Of a stretch of 64,000 bases of DNA, positions 37,333 through 48,667 are shown piece by piece. The translations under genes and the position numbers were made by a program. The notes beneath the pieces were generated by a model, which worked only from the letters and a program-made list of their open reading frames with translations, did no database searches and was not told the DNA's origin. The DNA comes from Pelecanus crispus. Its lineage: Eukaryota; Chordata; Aves; Pelecaniformes; Pelecanidae. The DNA is taken from assembly GCF_030463565.1 (NCBI RefSeq), contig NC_134643.1, forward strand, positions 76,319,721 through 76,383,720. Reading direction: 5' to 3'. How positions within the stretch are numbered: position 1 is the first letter of the stretch; the number at the start of each line of letters is the position of its first letter.

Positions 37333-39986
37333 ATCCTTCATGGGGCACTGCTCTGCAGACCTGGATGGGGTCCTGTTCAGTGCAAGGTTCAGCAAGTGTG
37401 TGTGCGTGGGATTTGCTATAAAACTGCTACCCCTTTGGGGCAGAAGGAGGGGTGTTGGTAGTGTTACCAGTGTCAGGGCACCAGTAGGCCTTAATAGCCT
37501 TGACCAGCCTTACCTGGGACCCTTACCCCTGCACCCTGCATGCTGTGCCATGCCATGTACACTCTGCCTATCACTCCATTTAAGATAAGGCTTAAGCCTT
37601 CAGTCCTTCTTCATGAAGCGGCCCTCCTGTTGCTGCTGTCTGGCAAGTGGCTCCCCATCAACCTGGTCTTCTCCTCATTGTCGTACTACATCCCCCTTGC
37701 ACAGGTTTAAAAGGAAAAATTTGAGAGGAATAATTCTGCTCCCCCTCCTTTGCACAGTGCTGGCGGTGCTTAAATGCTTCATGTAGTGCAGCGTCACAAG
37801 TCAGGCGTGGCAAAGAGAGCTGGAGAAGTGGTGTGCTGGGGAGGCAGGACTTGCTCCACCTGTGGAGAAGAGATAGCTAAAGGGCTTGTAACCTCCTGGC
37901 TGATAACCTATGCCGTGGGATTGCCCATTTGTGCTTTTAGATGTTATATTTGCTGGTTTTAAGCCATTTGGGATGTTTGAACTAGCTACTGAATTGTTAT
38001 TGGCTGGGACTTGGGTCAAAACAGGGTGAGATTAAGCGTTAATTGGCTGCAAACTGAAATCAAAATGAAAAGTTGATTAACTTAAGATGAAGAATAAGTA
38101 GTTTGGGATTTTTATACGAGCTCTTTCACTAACTTTATGTGTGAATTTAGGTTTAGACTTTGCAAGGACTTCTGGCTTCGTCTCTGCTTTTAGGTGGAGG
38201 AGGGTGCACCTGTATTAGCCCTTTGGTAAGAAGTGGGCTTTTGTGGCAAATCTCCTCATTGTCCCCAGTTGCTGCACTTCAGTAATGCATTCCATGTGTT
38301 ACAGCCACGCACAGGCTTTTTGTGGAATCAGACCAGAGTTAGTCTGCAGTAAATCTCATGAAAATAAGGTAATGTAGATGTGGGGTCCTTGGCACCAACT
38401 ATTTCACTCTGCTTCATTCAACGTGCAATGTCTGCTGGGATGACCTCAGCAAAGTATGCTGCGGGGATATGGCTAACATCTCAAAACTGCTGCTCAGCTC
38501 CTGCCTTGTGCAGAGGTTGCTGCTTGGGTTGATGTGCAGAGCCATTTCAGTGCTGATGCTGCCTTGTAGCTACACAGTGTCCTGCTTGGTGCCCAATTCT
38601 GGCTGAAATCTTAAAGGCCTGAAGTGAGATTCTCAGATAACTTTTCTCCTGCTTCTCTCACAAGTAGGGATTTGTCCCTTAAGTACTCTCAGATCTGAGG
38701 GCCCCCAGTGCCTTTTCAATACCAATATTCAAGTTGTTTAATTCCTCTCATACACAGGTCTCCTCTGAATTGGAGATAACTTTGACTCAAAGGTATATTA
38801 TTTATGTCTTGTGAGTGAAGGGATGCTTGCAGTGAATTGAAATCCTTGGCTAAAAGCTGCTGCAGTTTTGCAAATTCTATCATAACATTTTAGCTGTACA
38901 CTTCAATCAAGCTCAGCAAATCAGTTCAGACTCCCTGATCCTGCAAAGTACCCTTAGGTTTGCCTTTGAATCTGTTCTGCTTTTTAATGCACGTTTTCCT
39001 ATGGAGCTTTTCTCACTTTGTAATTTTGGGCTTTGGGTCAGAAAGAGAGACTGAATAATGTGAGACTTCTAATAATTATTCTTTTCTGACAGAAAACACA
39101 TGTGACTACACAAGATTTTTGTGCTCATACATACAGATGCATACTTGAACTAGCGACCTGCCTATGTGTGGACCTTCTAGGAGGCACCTACTTCTTTTCA
39201 TAACAGGTTTATTAATGAAGGATTCAGTGGGAACCGGAGGAATGCATTTTTGGGGAGGGGAAAGAGTAGGTAAATATATTTAGTCTCATAGATGAGGGGG
39301 GAGGAGGAAATTGTACAAAGAGCTGTTCCTTAGCTCATCAGTTTACCCTGGCTAAGGAAAGACTCATTAATATAAAACATTGCCTAGATACTTTTCCACT
39401 GAGTTATCTGTTATTTTTGTGCTTCTTGCTCAGACCAGACTTCCAGAGAAGGTATGAGTTGCAGGATTTCACTTGGAAATTTTGATTTTGTTATACAGTT
39501 GTAGAGCATGTAGAGTTGAGGCTCCAGCTGATCTAGGATTACCTTATGCTTTCTTGAAAAAGTTGCCGTGGGGATAGAAAATACAAAGAAAAGGAGGGGA
39601 AAGATAGGCAAAAAATATTTTCTTTCCACTTGACAGAGAGAGAAATAATTTTCCAAAGGCTGCAAACTGGAGTTTGTGGACAGCCAGAAAAATCTCCACT
39701 CTCAAATCTTTTGTTTGGAACAATATTCCATGCCTGTCTTAAACTGTTTTGCAAAGGTTATTTGGCAAGAGATTTCAAATTTCCTCTAATTTGATTTTCA
39801 CAGTTCTGTGATGAAGGCTTTATTTGAGCATCAGCAGGAGGACGATGTGAAGCCTTTCTGTAGTGGGTAGAGGTAGACCCATTGGTGTTTCTACGAATGG
39901 AAATTGCTGCTCTGGCTAACACATTGCTCTGTTCTGCTCAAGCAGAGACAAACCAGCTCTGCAATGGGCAGTCTAAGGGAAAACAA

Positions 39987-40490
39987 TTCCAGAATCACAG
40001 AACTGCCAAGGTGGGAAGGGACCTCGAGCAATCACCTGGTCCAACCTTCTGTGGGAAATGGAGCCTGGATGAGATTATCTAGCACCTTGTCCAATTGTGT
40101 CTTGAAAACCTTCAGTGGTGGGGACTCCACCAGATCCCCAGGGAAGTTGTTCTAGGGAATGATTGTTCTCACAGTAAAAAATTTCTTTCTTATATCAAGA
40201 TGAAACCTCTTCCAGTGCAACTTGTACCTATTGTCCCTTGTCTTCTCCATGTGGCTCCTTGTGAAGAGAGGGCCACCATCCTCTTTGTAACTGCCCTTCA
40301 AGTACTGGAAAACTGTGATGAGATCCCCCTTGAGTCTTGTCTTCTCCAGGGAGAAAAGACCTAACTTCTTAAGTCCTTCCTCATAGGGCAGGTTTTTCAA
40401 CCTTTTGATCATCGTTGTGGCCCTCCTTTGGACTCTCTCTGGTCTGTCTGCGTCTTTCTTGAATTGTGGGGTCTAAGAACTGGACACAGC
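39987..40490 (-). mobile_element. CR1 LINE, 5'-truncated 3' end, different subfamily
   Basis: The + strand begins CCAGAATCACAGAACTGCC and runs through the CR1 3' region to a block resembling AAGAACTGGACACAG near 40490. The - strand retains ORF2 C-terminal blocks such as MIKRLKNLPYEEGLKKLGLF, LKGDLITVFQYLKGSYKEDG and [12 protein letters not shown], with a break near 40152 where the frame shifts. Sequence differs clearly from the copies at 26587 and 36876, so it comes from another CR1 subfamily. It carries no complete protein. Confidence 0.92.
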
Positions 40491-41992
40491 TTTGTCATTA
40501 ATTCTTAACTTCATTCATTTGGGGTTGACTTATGCCCCTGAGCACAGTGATTTACATCTTTTCTGAAATGCTTACTTATACAGATGGAGGAGTTCAGGTG
40601 TGTGTGGAGAAAACACATGGAAACAAGGTAGTGCTCGTAGCACTTCTGTCTGAGGAGCAGCATGCTCTGTGGTCATGAGCCCTGTACCCTCACAATGTAA
40701 GGTCTGTGATGGTGTGGTGGAGCTCTGCAGTGCAGCGCTGTGGGGTCAAACGGACAAAATATTGACATTTTGAGCCATGAAGCACCCTGTCATAAGCTTC
40801 TGATTGAGTCTTCCTAAAAATCACCTCTTTGGCTGCCTGTAGGGACTCAGCCTATTACAGGGGGAGAGCTTGCCTTGCGGCAAGCTCTTCACAGAAGCTG
40901 ACTCTTGATGTGCAACAAAATGTAATATCCAGTTACCTTGTGTAATTTGCTTCCTTTTAACAGTTTAATCTGTCTGCATGTCATATGCAAAGGCTACTCT
41001 CAGGTACCTGTTTTAGGAGAGGAGCGAACCTCCTGTCCTCAATCTAGCTGCCCTGTGCTTGCAACCTGGCTGTCCCTTGAAAGCCTTCTTCCATGTTAGG
41101 AAGTGTCCCAGGGGCCCGGGGTATCTGTGGGTGCAGCACTGCCCTGGAGCTGAACCAGAGCAAATCACTGAACTTTTCCAGCAGGCAAAGCTAACAAATA
41201 GCACTGACACACCTAGGTTTTCTGTTTGCCATGCAACATTTTCAAGCTGTTTCCTCTTCTGCTCAGATTACAAATGGCTTTCAGCAAATTTTCAGTCAAA
41301 GTATGTATGGAAAATAGTATTCACACGGCTGAATAAAACTATTAACTTATGGCAAAATCGATTTTGGTAAGGGAAAATACTGATATTTTTTTTTAAATAT
41401 AAATTTTTAGGGAAGAAAAGTAGCTGTAAAACTTTAAAAAATGCTAAAAAAATTTAAACATTTCTGTGAATGACTTCATGGTTTTGAATAAAATCTTTCA
41501 CAGAGGAGAACAACTATATCAAATGTTTTAGCAGTCATTAATAACTGATGTTTTTCTGCCTGCCACTTGCAACTCTTATGCAGCCACTGGAAATAGTGTC
41601 AGTCGCTTTAGGATTCCCTTTAAAATAAATCAGAAATGCATATAATAATATACTAATATACTGTAATGGCATAATTCTGCGATGTATATTTTACATACAT
41701 CTATTACATATAAAAACTAGCATGAGCGTCATCCTTCCTGTAGAGAGCTACTTCCATGCGGGCTTTGGAAAGGTAGGATATTCCTGCCCTGCAGATGTCT
41801 AGAGCTTTTCATCATTCTGTATTTTAGGATATTAATTGCTGAGTTTGCTGTGATAAAGAATTTTTGCTCAGTACAACCTTCACCTCACCAGCTCTCAAAT
41901 TTCTACTCAAGCTGAGTAACAAGTATTTTGGGGAAGCGAATGTGTAAGAGGATATGCAGTTTTGGCGAGGAAACAAGAAGTATAATATCCAC

Positions 41993-42018
41993 TATATATA
42001 TATATGTATCTCTCTCTC
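41993..42018. repeat. (TA)n followed by (TC)n microsatellite
   Basis: About six TA units, then GTA, then about five TC units form a short compound dinucleotide tract in the 3' part of intron 1, roughly 560 bases before exon 2. Confidence 0.85.
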
Positions 42019-42581
42019 CTACTGGGATGACTCAAGTAGGACTTCAGTTAGAAGGCAGGCTCTAATACTACTGTGAATGTAGCACAAGGATATTTAGTAA
42101 CTGGAGAGAGATGCCAAAGTTTTCCATACTTATGTTATGTAACTGTGGGGTTTTAGGAGGCCTGCTCTTCATGAAAAAGGTTTGGTACTGAATTTTCATA
42201 TTCCTTGGATTTAATTTTCGAAGGAGCTTCTCTGATATCTGTATGTGTTGGAGAACAGTTTTTTATTTATTAGAATGGGTTGCAAAGGATGGAGTTTCTT
42301 TTGCTGAATCTTGGTTCTATTTCTGTGCTACTCAAAAGTGAATGGGGGTTTACATTTTTTTACTGCCTATTTCTAAGATTTTCTGAAATAAAATGAGGTT
42401 TTCTGGCCCTTCTGTAAGTAAAAAAAGAGTCACCCATGGGTCCTCCACTGGCTGGGAAGATGAATGGCTTGCTTTGGAGCATCTGAGAGCAACAGGATCT
42501 CAGGTGTGAGGGGTGGTCATTAGCAAAGGTGTGCCAAGGCTCTAATTAATACAGCTCTTTCTCTTTGGTTGCCTTCACTAG

Positions 42582-42726
42582 GAAACTGCTGGAAGAATGC
42601 TGCGACCCCGGGCAGCTCTTTGCTATGACAAAGCTGAACTCCCCGATGGGAAAGAACCTCTGGTTTGACGGGGAATTTTTATATTCTTTCACTATTGACA
42701 ATGCAACTTACTCTCTCTTCCCACAG
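42582..42726 (+). CDS. ST8SIA1: ST8SIA1 exon 2 (lumenal stem / start of catalytic domain)
   Basis: This internal exon of 145 bases starts after the acceptor TTCACTAG and ends before the donor GTTAGT at 42727. Its first base completes the Arg80 codon split at the end of exon 1. It then encodes 48 residues (81-128): KLLEECCDPG, QLFAMTKLNS, PMGKNLWFDG, EFLYSFTIDN, ATYSLFPQ. The order and spacing match mammalian ST8SIA1 closely as I recall it (the human exon also ends at FPQ). NAT at Asn120 is an N-glycosylation sequon at the position of a human one. The paired cysteines at 86-87 are kept. The exon ends on a whole codon (phase 0). The frame stays open past the donor to 42912, but that part is intronic and lacks family similarity. 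The next exon, expected to carry the L-sialylmotif with KKCAVVGNGG-like sequence, was looked for to the right and not seen. Confidence 0.96.
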
Positions 42727-45700
42727 GTTAGTAACCTTTTTTTTCTTTTCACTTTAACTTTTAATATACTAAATGGTAATGTGGTACAAATGAGTGTAAA
42801 TAGGCTAAATGCTTGCCAAGAAATTGTATCTTCATTTCTCAATATGAAACAGTCTCCTCTGCTTTTTTATTTCTATGTTCTGAAAATTATAAAATGTTTG
42901 TATGCATGTTAATATTTCCCTGGCTACTTTTCAGGTGTGTGGATGTGCACAAGGGATGAGATTGGGCCACCTGTCTTGATTTTTAAAATGCTAAGTTCTG
43001 GCTATTTTAAGAAAGTGATTTCTGCATTTCAATCAGTGATCACGCTCACTGGGAGCACGATCCCTCATCTAGGATTGCTTCAGTTCGGATGTGTTTAACT
43101 AAGATGTGACAAGTGCTTTGTGTGAAGGTGTCCAAGTTACTTCCAAGTTAATGAAGTTTAGTGATGGCAAGCAATGTGAGCCCAATAACAGAAGCTGACA
43201 ACTTGACTTTGTTGATTCTTGCTGTGTTTTGAATATTAGAAGTGGTTTGTTGTTGTTCAGCAAAGGTGTTTTGGGTTAGGTGCGGGGTTTTCGAATGCTG
43301 GGAATTTGCAATACTGGCCTAGGCTTCTTGTATTTTTAATTAATATATGAACTGCTGTTAAATAATGAGTTTATTCTATTGAATTTTGCATGTGGAAGGA
43401 GAGATGTTTTATGTGGCTACACATTTAAAGAAAGCCAAACATCTGGACGTATTAATTGATTTACATGTTACTTTAATTTCTCAAATTAAAAGGCATAGGT
43501 ATTTATTAAGCCTTCCTAGTTAATGTTGAGTCATTCACACTGGGCTTTTCATTTGTTGCTGTTTCAGTTGAACGTGTAGCATGTGCTTGTTAAACTCATT
43601 CTGCAAATAAAACACCAAAAAGGTTATTTTTTTCTTAAAAAAAAGTAGTTTCCAGATCTCAGCAAAAGAGTTACGACTTCAAATGAGTTTCTTTCAGTGC
43701 AGAAAAAGTGAGGGGAAACTGCAGTGTATGGAAGAGGAGATGGGAACAGCCACTTTCTGTGTTAAGGCATCATCTGGAGGAGCAGTGTTACAGCTGTGTT
43801 TTGTTTAGGCTGTCAGTCCGCTGTCATGTCACTCGCCTGTGCCTGTTGCAATGAACTGGTTAATGGACCTCTGCCTCCCTCAGGCTGCTCCCCAGCTGCT
43901 GTGTCCCTGCAAGCTCAACAAATAAGCAGATGCTGAAATGTGCATGGCGAGTGGTTTTTCCTGCAGTGCAGCTGGAAAGGGGCTGCCCGGCTGGAGTGAA
44001 TTTCTCTCCCTGCCTTTGAGACTGGTAGAAAGTTTATGGTGTGTCACAGAGTAGCAGCTGTAAATCTTTTTTATGATGATGAGTATGATTTGTTGCTACA
44101 ATATTGCACCGTTTATTGGAGAAAACTGAAATCCTTGGCAGAGCTGTGAACTTTGTACCACACAAAGATACTGGCAGTAACTGCTCAGAATGAGTACATC
44201 CTTTCCAACGTTTCAGAAAAGCCCTACCTGGGCTGGCACAGGGAGGTCACTATTTTGTAATGCATTTGGGACTTCAGATTTGGTTTTCCTTGGATTAAAA
44301 CGTAGCACTCTGCCTGGCCACAGTGGTGTCCTATGTCCTCTCACCGAAAAGATGTACTGGATGGGCTCCTTCAGAGAGGTAAATGCTGGTTAGAGAGGAA
44401 TCACGGTTCCTGTGGGAACCGGGAACCCCAGTGGTTTGCAGACTCCCAAACCCTAATTCTCAAAGTTTATCAGTTGGCCGGATCAAGAGCAAAGATCTGG
44501 GAAGCCCTGGAGAGACAAATTGCTGAAGAACAACATGAGCTAAGGAGTTGGGATGTCAGTGTCCCTTAGGCTTGCCCAGCAGGCTGCGAAGAGGATGGCT
44601 AGATGCTGTTGTAGTGGGGGTGGTGGTGGTGGAAAAGGTGAATTTTTATGAGCAATGCTAGAAAGCAGCTCCAGGACTGGTGCCAGAAATGCTATTCCTT
44701 TAATGAATTGACGGGCCGTTCATTTCTGACCAGTACTACTCACTACTACTCCCTCTTTTCTTGCAAGTACCACTGCCTCCAACTTGATGTGTTATTCCTA
44801 TGTATTTTGCCCAGAGGAATTTTGTAAACCTTTATCAGATGAAACCCTGCTAGGCTTAAAAGCTTAGGAAGATTTATTTACAGTAAATTCTTAAATGAAG
44901 TATTTTTCTACCTCTCTGTTTCAAGAAAAATACTTGCCTAAATTTTTCAGGCTTCTACTTTGAAGAATGGTGTCTTATTAGCTTGCTAGCAACCGGCAAG
45001 TGATTTTTGTGGAGATGAATATTCCTTTCAAAAGTATCCAGAAGCTTAAAACTGCTCATAAAATATGGGTAATACTCTGAAATGCTCAGGGGATGTAACA
45101 GGAATGTAAAGGGCTGCAGCTATGTTGATATAATCATCGAAAAAAATTTCCTCCGGAATAAATAAAAAAGGCTCCATCCACATCAATGTGCTGGGCTTAA
45201 GCCATTTTGTGCTTGCAGAAGATTTCTCAGTCCTGAACCAGTTATTAACTTATAGGATAAAGTAACTCAAAACTAAGTAGGAAACTTGCTGTATTTTATG
45301 GCATAGAATAAGCTGGCTATGCATCAATTGAGACTTATACAGAAATAATATAAGTATGCCAGAACTTAATATGTAAAATGCCACTTATTTTTGAATGTGA
45401 ACAATACAAAATAGAATACTTTTTCTTCTGAGTAATCTGTAGATAAAGTTCCTACAGCTGGTTCAACATTTTCTGATGGAGTGCTTTTCCAATAAAAATG
45501 CTATTTCATCAGTTCATTGGTTTTTCATTTTTTCTTTGAAGTGAAAAGGTTAAAAGGTTTTGGTGGTGTTATGACATTTCATTTTCCCATTTTTTGAATG
45601 CAATATTTCAACTTTTTTTAATCATCTCTGTTGCTGGCTTTTTTCTTTCCCTCAGACTTTGCTTGATTATATTCCTCCTCCTTTTATTTTTTTTAAGTTT

Positions 45701-48594
45701 TTGATTGGCCAACGGAGAAATTTGTGAAAGAAAAAAGCTTTTATGTGGAAATAGTAATTCAGAGTTTCATTTCAGTTTATGAGAACAAAATCTGAAGTTG
45801 CAGTTTTGCATGAACCAACAATTCCAGCTGCTGGAAGTGGCTCATCTTACTCTCCCGCTCTCAGTGTCATTTTTCCCCCTGATTTCTGGAATTGAATTTT
45901 TTTCAAACAGCAATGAAATATTACACAGACTGCACCATTTTTCCCATCCTGGAGAGAAACTGCTAGTGGCTTATTGTCAATACCTAACGGTCAGGAGAAG
46001 ACGTGGGGCAGGACATGGCTCATCAGAAGATGGCCTAATGCGCAGTGAAGGTGGGTATCCCACCTATATCTCATCTCCCAACACATGCTATGGTGGCATT
46101 GCCTGGAGCTGCCAGATAATAGAATATCATTTCACTTAAAATCAGACATTTCTTGACAGCAGCTTTGTTGTATTACTTGCTGTGATCTACAGCATTATCT
46201 CCCACTCTTAGGAGACAAAAAGTGTAGAGTCTGCATATAACTGTAGGTGTAGTTTAATACTAACAACAAGAAGTTATTCCTGCTGTGTACCTACTACTTT
46301 TCTAAAGCTTTTCATGTAGACTTGAAGTTTCAGTATCAGCCAGTAACTTTGTTACATGTCTGGGGGCACTGAGATTTTAGATGCAGGTGATGCTACTACA
46401 GTCAAGATCAGTGGCATGGTTGGATAAACTCTGAATAGCTGGGCTGCCATGTCTCAGGTTGCCCACTAAGGGCCATGGGTAACTTGTAAATCTATTTCCC
46501 CTCCATTATGGTCCAGCTGTTACACAGAAAAAGGAACCGTGTGTTGGTGAGTGTTCAGGAGTCCTGTCCTTGACAGGACAGAGACATACACCCTCCTTGC
46601 TCTTCAGCCTGGAAGCTCAGCCATGCAACTCTGGTCCTGTTGCGTTCTTTTGAGGCACAACAGAAGGCATGACTGGCATTTTCCACCCTTTACTGTCTGA
46701 CTAGAATGGAACTAGAAAATTCCTGTAGTAATTTTTAGATGCTATGAGTAAACGTGATGTAACCACAGGAGTAGCTGGGATGTAACTCAAAGCCACGTGA
46801 GAGAAATGTGAACTAACACTCATCTGCTTTTGAGTTAGAGAATAAAACAAGCCCTGGTTTCAAATGTTTTCTGAAATAATTTTGCGCTCCTTCCTGTCTT
46901 TTTCTTCTCAGAGTTTGAAAAGCAAATTTCAGACTTATCTTTGCCATTAGCGGAAAAAACTCCCTCACCCCAGTATTTAGCTGTTTATGCAATAATTGAT
47001 TTTTGTTGCTTGTTGGCAAAAACTTATAGCAAGGAAGAACTGAGGTGAATTTCTGAGGTCTCCTTTCCCCTTCTCCCAAAAGGTTAAAGAAATAGAAAAA
47101 TCAAATGGAACTTTTCTTTCTGCCATGTAAACTATTGTTTTGGAGGGTAGAGGAGTGAATTCTTTCAAAAGAAATTTCAAATGTTAAGCTTCAAGTTCTT
47201 AATCTGACAAAATAAAATAACTCATTGAAAAATTTTCTGGTTTTATTGTATTTCACCTGAAGCAGTTAGACACAGTAAATTATTTCAAATTACTAAAATA
47301 TGATTCCCCAGCTGCTCAAATGCCTTCTAAAGATTCACCTGCAAAATGCTGTCAGCTAGAAGAATGGCTACTTGCAATGAGCTTCTCATGAATAGTCATC
47401 ACAAATGGTGTTTGAGAAATCCAAAGGAAATAGCTTCAAGCTGCAAATAAATTTGGGAAAGCTGGCAGCTGTTTCTGGATAACTTGTGATCAGGAGAAAG
47501 GCAATATTTTTCAAATTATTCATTAGAGTTTAAATTCTTGTCCTTAATATAAAGGCAGGGAAAAAATTAATCTTCTACTTGTAAGATGGAGACATTCTTT
47601 GACATTTTCTGGATTATCGAGGTGAATTTTGTATTGGGTAACAGTGAATTATTTTACAACTGTGCTATGTGATTTGTGTTTTTTATTCAGGGTACCTGTT
47701 AGATTTTGGGAGCTTGTTTAATTTTTCTTGGTTGCTCACAACATTCCTCATTTGGACAAGAGATTTTATCGTGCCCTTCTCTGATGCTGGTACTTGTGCT
47801 GTGTCAAAGCAAATTCCCTGGTCTTACAGTTAGAGCCCACAGCTAGTAGAATAATTTGTAATTATTTCAGGGAAATAATTAGGATTTGGAAAGGGAGTTC
47901 AGTGTACAGTCTGCAGGCTTTTCCCCTTTTTGCGTGATGAGGATTACAGGAAAAACATACTTATCCTGAGGAAGAAAATGGCAATTTGATTCAAGTAAAA
48001 GGTGAGGTCTAGAAGCAACACATGCTGGAAAGGGTTAGGTGGGAGTGCAGCTGCTGCGCAGATGGAAGGTGGCATGTGAAGCTACAGCTGTATAAGGAAT
48101 GTGAACCCCATTAAGAGGACAACGTTAACTTGCTTAGGGCAAACTCGGTGTTTGGATGGATTTTAGACCCAGGTGATCCAAAAATTGTGTATAAAATGGG
48201 AAACCATCTGAAGTGAAGGGGGTTAGGATTTGATGGAGTGCAGTGATGCCAGAGGGCATGAAGTTACTGCCTTTGATGTTGACTTTGGAAGCGCTCTGTT
48301 AATTTTTGCAACCAATCTAACTTACCAAAGTACTCTGTTCTCAGTAAAGCTCTGTAATTAATAGTTGTCTGGACAAATACATTGAAATATTGGCTCTCAT
48401 ATGTGCCCTGTTTGTTTGTTTTTTGGTTTTTTTTTTAAATTGATGTCTTGGGTAGGGGCATGAAGTACCTGCAGTCCTAACATTTACTGAGCAACTCTTA
48501 TAGTTACTTCCATTAATTCTACTGTCTAAATAGTACATCCCTGACTTCTTTTGAGTTGTATTTAATTAGGATTTGGGGGAATTTCTTGGTGCTG

Positions 48595-48667
48595 TCCCGC
48601 TCTCCCCGCTCTCCCCTTTCTCCCTTCTCTTTTTTTTTTTTTTTTTCTTCCCCCCCTTCCCCTTCCC
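48595..48667. repeat. Polypyrimidine tract of about 73 bases
   Basis: Almost all C and T on the + strand, with few purines (for example G at 48608). C-rich blocks flank an 18-19 base T run, giving rough mirror symmetry. This is the kind of sequence that can form triplex (H-DNA) structure and is prone to length change. It lies mid-intron 2, far from any splice site seen here, so it is not a functional acceptor tract for a recognised exon. Confidence 0.8.

Larger units (their letters stand above)
7751..42581 (+). other. ST8SIA1: ST8SIA1 intron 1 (about 34.8 kb)
   Basis: This is a GT-AG intron: donor CAG/GTAGCG at 7751 and acceptor TTCACTAG/G ending at 42581, preceded by a pyrimidine-rich tract from about 42555. 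It splits an Arg codon after its second base. The first 130 bases are still CpG-island sequence; the rest is AT-leaning. Identified contents are simple repeats, a hairpin near 16000, an old CR1 3' relic near 23800, a 28-bp palindrome at 24280, a CR1 endonuclease relic near 25200, CR1 3' ends at 26587, 36876 and 39987, and an ERV1-like LTR at 29936. The long stretches 7881-15996, 16039-23789, 30850-36875 and 40491-42581 hold no gene, RNA or mobile element that I can identify. Open frames there, including 16699-17147 (up to 136 codons), lack domains and splice context. Unrecognised enhancers are likely in an intron this long. Confidence 0.85.

Noticed and set aside
42727..42912. Extension of ST8SIA1 exon 2 past its donor
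   Set aside because: The frame is open for 62 more codons, but there is a good donor (CAG/GTTAGT) at the conserved FPQ boundary and the downstream translation is unlike the family.
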